A stretch of DNA of 64,000 nt from Vibrio pomeroyi (GTDB lineage Bacteria > Pseudomonadota > Gammaproteobacteria > Enterobacterales > Vibrionaceae), in assembly GCA_041879425.1 (NCBI GenBank), contig CP090855.1:496001-560000 (forward strand), written 5' to 3'. Position numbers and translations under genes: made by a program. Positions within the stretch are counted from its first letter, which is position 1, and each line of letters begins with the position of its first letter. This document shows positions 59,390 to 64,000 of the stretch, piece after piece. The notes under the pieces are model-generated. The model made no database searches. It had not been told where the DNA came from and saw only the letters and a program-made list of their open reading frames with translations.

Positions 59390-59857
59390 TTATGACTCAT
59401 CTAAGTTCACTGCGGTACTAAACTTCACCGTTCTCATTGATACGGAGGTGTGGAACTTTCGAATGTTTAAGTCTTTACGCAGCACACGCTCCACAAAATC
59501 TTCATAGGCTTGAATGTCTTTGACCGTAACAATCAACATAAAGTCAAAGCTACCGGAAATCTGGTAACACTGAGTCACTTCCGCAGCCTTCGAAATAGAG
59601 TGGCGAAATATCTGATAGATGTCCCCTCGATCTCGCTCCATTTCCACAGACACAACCAAAGTCATCTTACTGCCAGTAAGCTCAGGATTGATGATAGACA
59701 CATCACCCACGATCACGCCCTCTTCTCTCAAGCGCTTCACTCGCTTCAAGCAAGCCGGCGGTGATAAGCCAACAATCTCAGCCAGCGACTGATTAGGAAT
59801 TCGGTTATTCTTTTGAAGCTCTACCAGTATGCTTCGATCTATACGGTCTATTTCCAT
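59390..59857 (-). CDS. Lrp/AsnC-family regulator
   Basis: 155 residues. N-terminal HTH (about 4-60: DRIDRSILVELQKNNRIPNQSLAEIVGLSPPACLKRVKRL read in parts) and C-terminal RAM/AsnC domain (about 68-150: VSVEMERDRGDIYQIF, SGSFDFMLIVTVKD, IRKFHTSVSMRTVK). It senses an amino acid and controls amino-acid genes. It is shorter and more divergent than global Lrp (164 residues). It diverges from the membrane protein at 59999, its most probable target. Confidence 0.92.
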   Translation of the reverse strand: MEIDRIDRSILVELQKNNRIPNQSLAEIVGLSPPACLKRVKRLREEGVIVGDVSIINPELTGSKMTLVVSVEMERDRGDIYQIFRHSISKAAEVTQCYQISGSFDFMLIVTVKDIQAYEDFVERVLRKDLNIRKFHTSVSMRTVKFSTAVNLDES

Positions 59858-59998
59858 AATTTCTTAAAACCATAGTTTTGTGACTTATAATTTCCAATAC
59901 TACGATAATTAAAAAATCTCATGCAACTTTACAAAGCCATTTCAAAATTACGATCACAACAATCGCGATAAGATCTTCTCATACAACACAATCGAATA

Positions 59999-60976
59999 AT
60001 GGTCGTAACAATGAAATTCACTTATCAATTTTTTAAAGAACTCCTTAAAGAGATTTTCGATGTCACCTCGACGCTTTTTCGAATCATGATTCCAATCATC
60101 ATCGTGATAAAAGTGATCGAAGAGCTCGGTGGTATCGTGATTCTTAGCGAATGGTTAAGCCCTATAATGGAAAGCGTTGGGTTACCAAAAGAGATGGGCT
60201 TGGTATGGGCAACCACCATACTCACTAACATCTATGCTGGGTTGATTATTCTCATCAGTTCCGATGCTCCCCTTACTGTCGCCCAAGCCTCAGTGTTAGG
60301 CAGCATGATGCTTCTCGCCCATTCACTGCCAATCGAAGGAGCAATAGCCAAAAAAGCAGGCGTGAGTTGGTTGGCGACGTTATCAGTCAGAGTCGGCGGC
60401 AGCTTGGTATTAGCATGGCTGCTGAACCTCAGTTATCAATATGGCGACTTACTGAACTACCCCGCGACTGTGCTTTGGCAACCGGAAGTATCAACGGATA
60501 CCAGTTACCTCACCTGGGCCTTGGATCAGCTTAAGAGTTTTGCGGTTATCTTCCTGGTGATCTCAGCGCTATTACTGCTACTCAAGATTTTAAAGCTTGT
60601 CGGAATTGAAAAACTGATGGCAGTCATATTGAGACCATTCTTGAGGTTATTGGGAATCAGCAAAGACGCGACCAACCTAACCATCATAGGCATTACGCTT
60701 GGTCTTTCGTTTGGGGGCGGATTATTAATCAATGAAGCGAAAAAGGGACACATCTCCGCAAGAGACGTATTCACAGCGATCATGTTACTCAACCTACTCC
60801 ACAGTTTGATAGAAGATACTTTGTTGATCCTGCTGATAGGAGCCGATTTCTACACCATATTCTGGGGAAGGCTCGTATTCTCAATACTCGTTATCGCTTT
60901 GATATCTAACGTCATCAAGCGCATCGACCCAAGTGTTTGTGAGCGTTACTTTTATCGCGATGTATCCCAATCTTAG
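59999..60976 (+). CDS. Nucleoside-recognition (Gate) domain membrane protein
   Basis: 325 residues, about eight to nine hydrophobic helices in two repeats (residues 25-150 and 185-315). The IMIPIIIVIKVIEELGGI and ISSDAPLTVAQASVLGSMML segments and FGGGLLINEAKKG suit the YjiH/SpmA-type nucleoside recognition family. Function of these is uncertain; some are transporters. No ribosome-binding site stands out for the ATG at 59999 or for the one at 60011 (MKFTYQFF), either of which could be the start. It is divergent from an Lrp-family gene and may be an exporter or importer that this regulator controls. Confidence 0.82.
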   Translation: MVVTMKFTYQFFKELLKEIFDVTSTLFRIMIPIIIVIKVIEELGGIVILSEWLSPIMESVGLPKEMGLVWATTILTNIYAGLIILISSDAPLTVAQASVLGSMMLLAHSLPIEGAIAKKAGVSWLATLSVRVGGSLVLAWLLNLSYQYGDLLNYPATVLWQPEVSTDTSYLTWALDQLKSFAVIFLVISALLLLLKILKLVGIEKLMAVILRPFLRLLGISKDATNLTIIGITLGLSFGGGLLINEAKKGHISARDVFTAIMLLNLLHSLIEDTLLILLIGADFYTIFWGRLVFSILVIALISNVIKRIDPSVCERYFYRDVSQS

Positions 60977-61004
60977 AAGCACTAAACACTCGCTTACCTG
61001 TTAC

Positions 61005-61031
61005 AAAAGAGCCTAAATTTGGGCTCTTTTT
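61005..61031 (+). terminator. Terminator after the Gate-domain gene
   Basis: AAAAGAGCC (61005-61013) and GGCTCTTTT (61022-61030) flank an 8-base loop, with T residues following. The stretch from here to 61478 is A+T-rich and noncoding. Confidence 0.85.
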
Positions 61032-61389
61032 ACTCTTCCATCACCCCGTATCGCTGATCAAACGTGAAATACCTTTCGTGAAGCACTTCAAATCATCCTT
61101 GAACAACTAATTCATAATATTTCTCGTGAAAATAATTTGAGAATTATTATTTACTAAACACTCAATTATTACGTGCATTTATTAAACATTAAAAATAGAA
61201 CATCGCATTAGTTAATTAATCTCCGATACCTTATATAAAGCACTCTCCAGCATAGTAACCATTAGCCTAACATTGTTATTAATTATTAAGACTATCAACT
61301 ATTAATGCGTCAAAACTAACTAAATAACTGACAATAAAATAAATAAAAGATCTTATTTGATATTAACTATTAATGTTGAAACCGGAACG

Positions 61390-61413
61390 GATAATGATTT
61401 GTGATAATTATCA
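61390..61413 (+). promoter_or_regulatory. Possible Fur-like box upstream of the prtV region
   Basis: GATAATGAT (61390-61398) is followed by the perfect palindrome TGATAATTATCA (61402-61413). It resembles a Fur box by eye (repeated GATAAT units) but the spacing is irregular. It lies about 65 bases before the small secreted protein's start. Confidence 0.3.
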
Positions 61414-61478
61414 GTTTGATTGGTTAATTTTATAAATATATTTTGTTACATAATCAAAACTGATGGCTTGATATAAAA

Positions 61479-61841
61479 ATGTCACCCAAAAAAATGGCTT
61501 TAATGGTTCTACTTTTTTCCTCACTGTCACAGGCTTCCACGATTGAGAATGATGAACTGTTGCTCAAGTCATTGATTGAACGAGGCGTTATTTGTCCTGG
61601 TTTAACCTACGAGGACAACAGCGAAGCTTTGCGTATCTATCTCAACGCAAAGCAAGTGAAAGGCAGTCAGTTTGATTTGAAAAATAAGCAAGAAATAGAA
61701 AGCATCAATGATGCAGGTAATCAAAATGAGCCTGGTAATACAAACGAGATAGAAAGAAAAAACGAGTTAACTAATAAACGTCAGATACCTAAAACACCAA
61801 AAGAGTGTATTAAGCCAAACTCGGATAACCATTCTGAATAA
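61479..61841 (+). CDS. Small secreted protein resembling the PrtV propeptide
   Basis: 120 residues, signal peptide to about residue 19 (SQA-S). Residues 32-58 (LIERGVICPGLTYEDNSEAL...YLNAK) align without gap with residues 41-67 of the PrtV precursor (LVRQGLVDQD...DAL..YLKNK), sharing L, G, A, L, Y, L and K at matching spacing and several conservative changes. The remainder is Asn/Glu/Lys-rich and probably disordered (NQNEPGNTNEIERKNE). Two cysteines (C39, KEC near residue 112). It is 47 bases ahead of prtV in the same direction. A stand-alone propeptide-like inhibitor or chaperone is a possible role; that is inference. Confidence 0.7.
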   Translation: MSPKKMALMVLLFSSLSQASTIENDELLLKSLIERGVICPGLTYEDNSEALRIYLNAKQVKGSQFDLKNKQEIESINDAGNQNEPGNTNEIERKNELTNKRQIPKTPKECIKPNSDNHSE

Positions 61842-61888
61842 GGCGAGTTGATTCTGATATCGACATGGAAATACAAAAAGGAAATGTA

Positions 61889-64000
61889 ATGAAGATAATG
61901 AGAAAAACATTGCTCGCTTCAGCAATGCTTACTCTATTTAGCGTCAGTAGTTATGCTAAAACACCAATTGATTTAGGTGTTGTTAATGAAGACAAGCTGA
62001 TTGAGATGCTAGTAAGACAAGGCTTAGTCGATCAAGACGCAAGCGATATTGCAAAACACGATGCTCTTGACCGTTATTTAAAGAACAAGATCAACTCTGG
62101 CTTTAAAGGCGATGCCCAATTCGGTAAAAAGGCGTTAGAGCAACGAGCGAAGATACTCAAAGCCATCGAAAAAGGGTCTGGCGTTAAAAAAGCGAGCGTC
62201 TTTGCTTTGGAAGTTGGCATCAAGCGAACCGACAAAGTGCTCGCTCTCTTAGTCGATTTTCCTGATTTGAATTGGGATGACAACAAGCTAACCGAAGAGC
62301 ACACGCAAATGCTCTACGAGAGCTACAACCCAGAACATTATCAAGAATTGTTGTTTTCAAACTCGGGTTACACAGGGCCAAATGGCGAAAACCTAATCTC
62401 GATGCGTCAGTATTACCAAAGTGAATCGGGTGATAGTTATAGCGTTGCTGGTCAAGCTGCGGGTTGGTATCGCGCCTCTAAGCCTGCGTCGTTCTATGGT
62501 GGCAACTCCCCGACTACCGACAATGACTTGAACGCACAAGAACTGGTTCGTGAGGCGCTCAATCAGTTGGCTAAAGATCCGAGCATCAACTTAGCCGATT
62601 ACGACATCGAAGATCGTTACGATTATGACGGCGACGGAAATTTCCGCGAACCCGATGGCGTGATTGACCACCTAATGGTATTCCACGCATCTGTGGGCGA
62701 AGAAGCCGGTGGTGGTGTGTTAGGCCCTGATGCAATCTGGTCTCACCGATTCAACCTTGGTCGTACACATGTATTGGAAGGCACCTCTAGCTCGCTTCCA
62801 GAACGCTTTAACGGCCAATACGCGGCATTTGATTACACGATTCAGCCGATTGATGCGGCAGCGGGTGTTTGTGCTCACGAATATGGTCATGACTTAGGTC
62901 TGCCAGACGAGTACGACACTCAATACACAGGCAAAGGTGAGCCCGTTTCTTACTGGTCAATCATGTCGTCAGGCAGTTGGGCTGGTCAAATTGGCGGTAC
63001 TCAACCAACAGCCTTCAGCTCTTGGGCAAAACACTTCCTTCAAAAGTCGATTGGTGGTCGTTGGATTAACGATGATCAAATCTCGATTGATGACCTAGAA
63101 GACAACCCACAGGTTTATACGCTGTTCCAAACCACAGACAACAGCCGTCCGAACATGATTAAAGTGGATCTTCCAGAGAAACAGATCGAGGGTTTGAAAC
63201 CGTTTGCTGGTGAGTACTCTTTCCACTCTCAAAAAGGCGATGACCTAAAAAACAGCATGACTCGTAAGCTGTTGATTCCAGAGGGTAACTCAGCGCTGCT
63301 TTCATTCAAAACTTGGTACGAAATCGAGAAAGATTACGACTTTGCACGCGTACTCGTGAATGGACAAGCCATCGCAGGCAACATCACCTCAATGGATGAC
63401 CCATACAATACGGGTCTAGTCCCTGCGATTGGTGGTGAGTCTGGCGGTTGGATTGATGCTGAGTTTGACGTTTCACAATGGACAGGCCAAGAAGTAGAGC
63501 TTTCGTTTGAGTACATCACAGATGGTGGCTTGGCGATGGAAGGTTTCTATCTGGATAACCTTACTGTGGTTGTCGATGGTGAAGTGACTAAGATAGACGA
63601 TGGTGAAAGCAACTCCACCTTCGCCCTTAATGGCTACAAGCTGAGTAATGGATTCCATCAAGCTCAGCACTACTACCTACTGCAATGGCGCAGCCACATG
63701 GACGTTGATGAAGGCCTAGCTAACATCAAACGCATGGGTCAATTGATGTCATTCGATCCGGGTCTGATCATTTGGTATGTAGACGAATCTCTTACCGATA
63801 ACTGGGTTGGCAAGCACCCAGGTGAAGGTTGGTTAGGTGTTGTAGACGCAGACCAAAATGCCATGGTATGGGAAAACTCAGGCGAAGTTGCTCAAACTCG
63901 CTACCAAGTTCGTGATGCTGCGTTCTCACTCAAAGATCACTCGCCGATGCGACTTGTAAACAGTGACAATGACGTACTTGAAGACACCAGTTTGGTGGGC
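61889..64000 (+). CDS. prtV: PrtV/InhA-type M6 metalloprotease, N-terminal 704 residues (cut by window edge)
   Basis: Start ATG at 61889 with AAGGA upstream; the frame is open to the window end. Signal peptide to about residue 23 (SYA-K), propeptide about 24-105, M6 catalytic domain from about 110, with zinc site CAHEYGHDLGLPDEYD (HEYGH at 330-334) and the YWSIMSSGSWAG loop. A MAM/Ig-like part follows (about 440-560: FKTWYEIEKDYDFARV). This is the secreted immune-inhibitor-A type protease known in vibrios as PrtV, which degrades host matrix and plasma proteins. PKD repeats expected at its C-terminus are outside the window. Confidence 0.93.
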   Translation, partial: MKIMRKTLLASAMLTLFSVSSYAKTPIDLGVVNEDKLIEMLVRQGLVDQDASDIAKHDALDRYLKNKINSGFKGDAQFGKKALEQRAKILKAIEKGSGVKKASVFALEVGIKRTDKVLALLVDFPDLNWDDNKLTEEHTQMLYESYNPEHYQELLFSNSGYTGPNGENLISMRQYYQSESGDSYSVAGQAAGWYRASKPASFYGGNSPTTDNDLNAQELVREALNQLAKDPSINLADYDIEDRYDYDGDGNFREPDGVIDHLMVFHASVGEEAGGGVLGPDAIWSHRFNLGRTHVLEGTSSSLPERFNGQYAAFDYTIQPIDAAAGVCAHEYGHDLGLPDEYDTQYTGKGEPVSYWSIMSSGSWAGQIGGTQPTAFSSWAKHFLQKSIGGRWINDDQISIDDLEDNPQVYTLFQTTDNSRPNMIKVDLPEKQIEGLKPFAGEYSFHSQKGDDLKNSMTRKLLIPEGNSALLSFKTWYEIEKDYDFARVLVNGQAIAGNITSMDDPYNTGLVPAIGGESGGWIDAEFDVSQWTGQEVELSFEYITDGGLAMEGFYLDNLTVVVDGEVTKIDDGESNSTFALNGYKLSNGFHQAQHYYLLQWRSHMDVDEGLANIKRMGQLMSFDPGLIIWYVDESLTDNWVGKHPGEGWLGVVDADQNAMVWENSGEVAQTRYQVRDAAFSLKDHSPMRLVNSDNDVLEDTSLVG

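Noticed and set aside
1..64000. CRISPR arrays, tRNA, rRNA and integron attC repeats
   Set aside because: No regularly spaced 24-40-base repeats, no tRNA cloverleaf landmarks and no attC core pairs were seen on reading through; a dedicated scan (tRNAscan, CRISPR finder, HattCI) would settle it.

Overview
The window looks like accessory-rich chromosomal DNA of a marine Vibrio (Gammaproteobacteria). The evidence is gene content and synteny-type markers (CspA, YaeQ, MoeA/MoeB, transaldolase-transketolase with a SorC regulator, a PrtV-type M6 protease, a vibrio-style tad locus), moderate A+T richness, and dense c-di-GMP and chemotaxis signalling. Transaldolase/transketolase and PrtV sit on the second chromosome in V. 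cholerae, so a chromosome II origin is likely but is inference. The species cannot be fixed from sequence alone.

Layout: (1) 0-6.8 kb is housekeeping: a partial MFS transporter, a periplasmic PQQ-type sugar dehydrogenase, cold-shock protein, YaeQ plus a coupled unknown, folE, and the moeA-moeB pair. (2) 6.8-12.5 kb is a minus-strand signalling operon: a stand-alone HPt protein, a hybrid histidine kinase, an XRE-type regulator with a GNAT-like C-terminus and a receiver-EAL protein, with a divergent TfoX-family gene. (3) 12.8-27.9 kb is an adhesion island: a small pilin-like protein, IS remnants, and an alpha/ECP-like chaperone-usher fimbria (pilin, minor subunit, usher, chaperone, tip protein, LysM beta-barrel, then OmpA-type barrel, second chaperone, large Ig-like lipoprotein), with a second XRE regulator of the same unusual kind upstream of the pilin. 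IS3- and IS5-type transposase wrecks lie at its two edges. (4) 28-31 kb holds a secreted LruC-domain protein and a lipoprotein. (5) 31-35 kb holds a small unknown, SseA sulfurtransferase and a GGDEF(degenerate)-EAL phosphodiesterase. (6) 35-47.8 kb is a complete tad/flp pilus locus with divergent prepilin peptidase and a LysR regulator. (7) 48-52 kb has a GlyGly-CTERM M6 metalloprotease, an A+T-rich palindrome array and an IS200-type element. (8) 52-57 kb is SorC regulator/transaldolase/transketolase with repeated GAACA-TGTTC operators. (9) 57-64 kb has an outer-membrane barrel, an Aer-like chemoreceptor, an Lrp regulator, a nucleoside-gate membrane protein, and the start of prtV preceded by a small secreted protein resembling the PrtV propeptide.

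The strongest candidate for something new is the chaperone-usher locus. Three of its outer-membrane components carry different peptidoglycan-binding modules: a SPOR-like tail on the usher, a LysM on one barrel, an OmpA domain on another. The tad locus repeats the theme (TadD with SPOR-like tail, OmpA-like protein). This suggests fimbriae whose outer-membrane platform is tethered to the cell wall. Two XRE/GNAT-like regulators sharing the same recognition-helix region link the phosphorelay/EAL operon to the fimbrial island. All functional statements are from reading the sequence; no searches were run.
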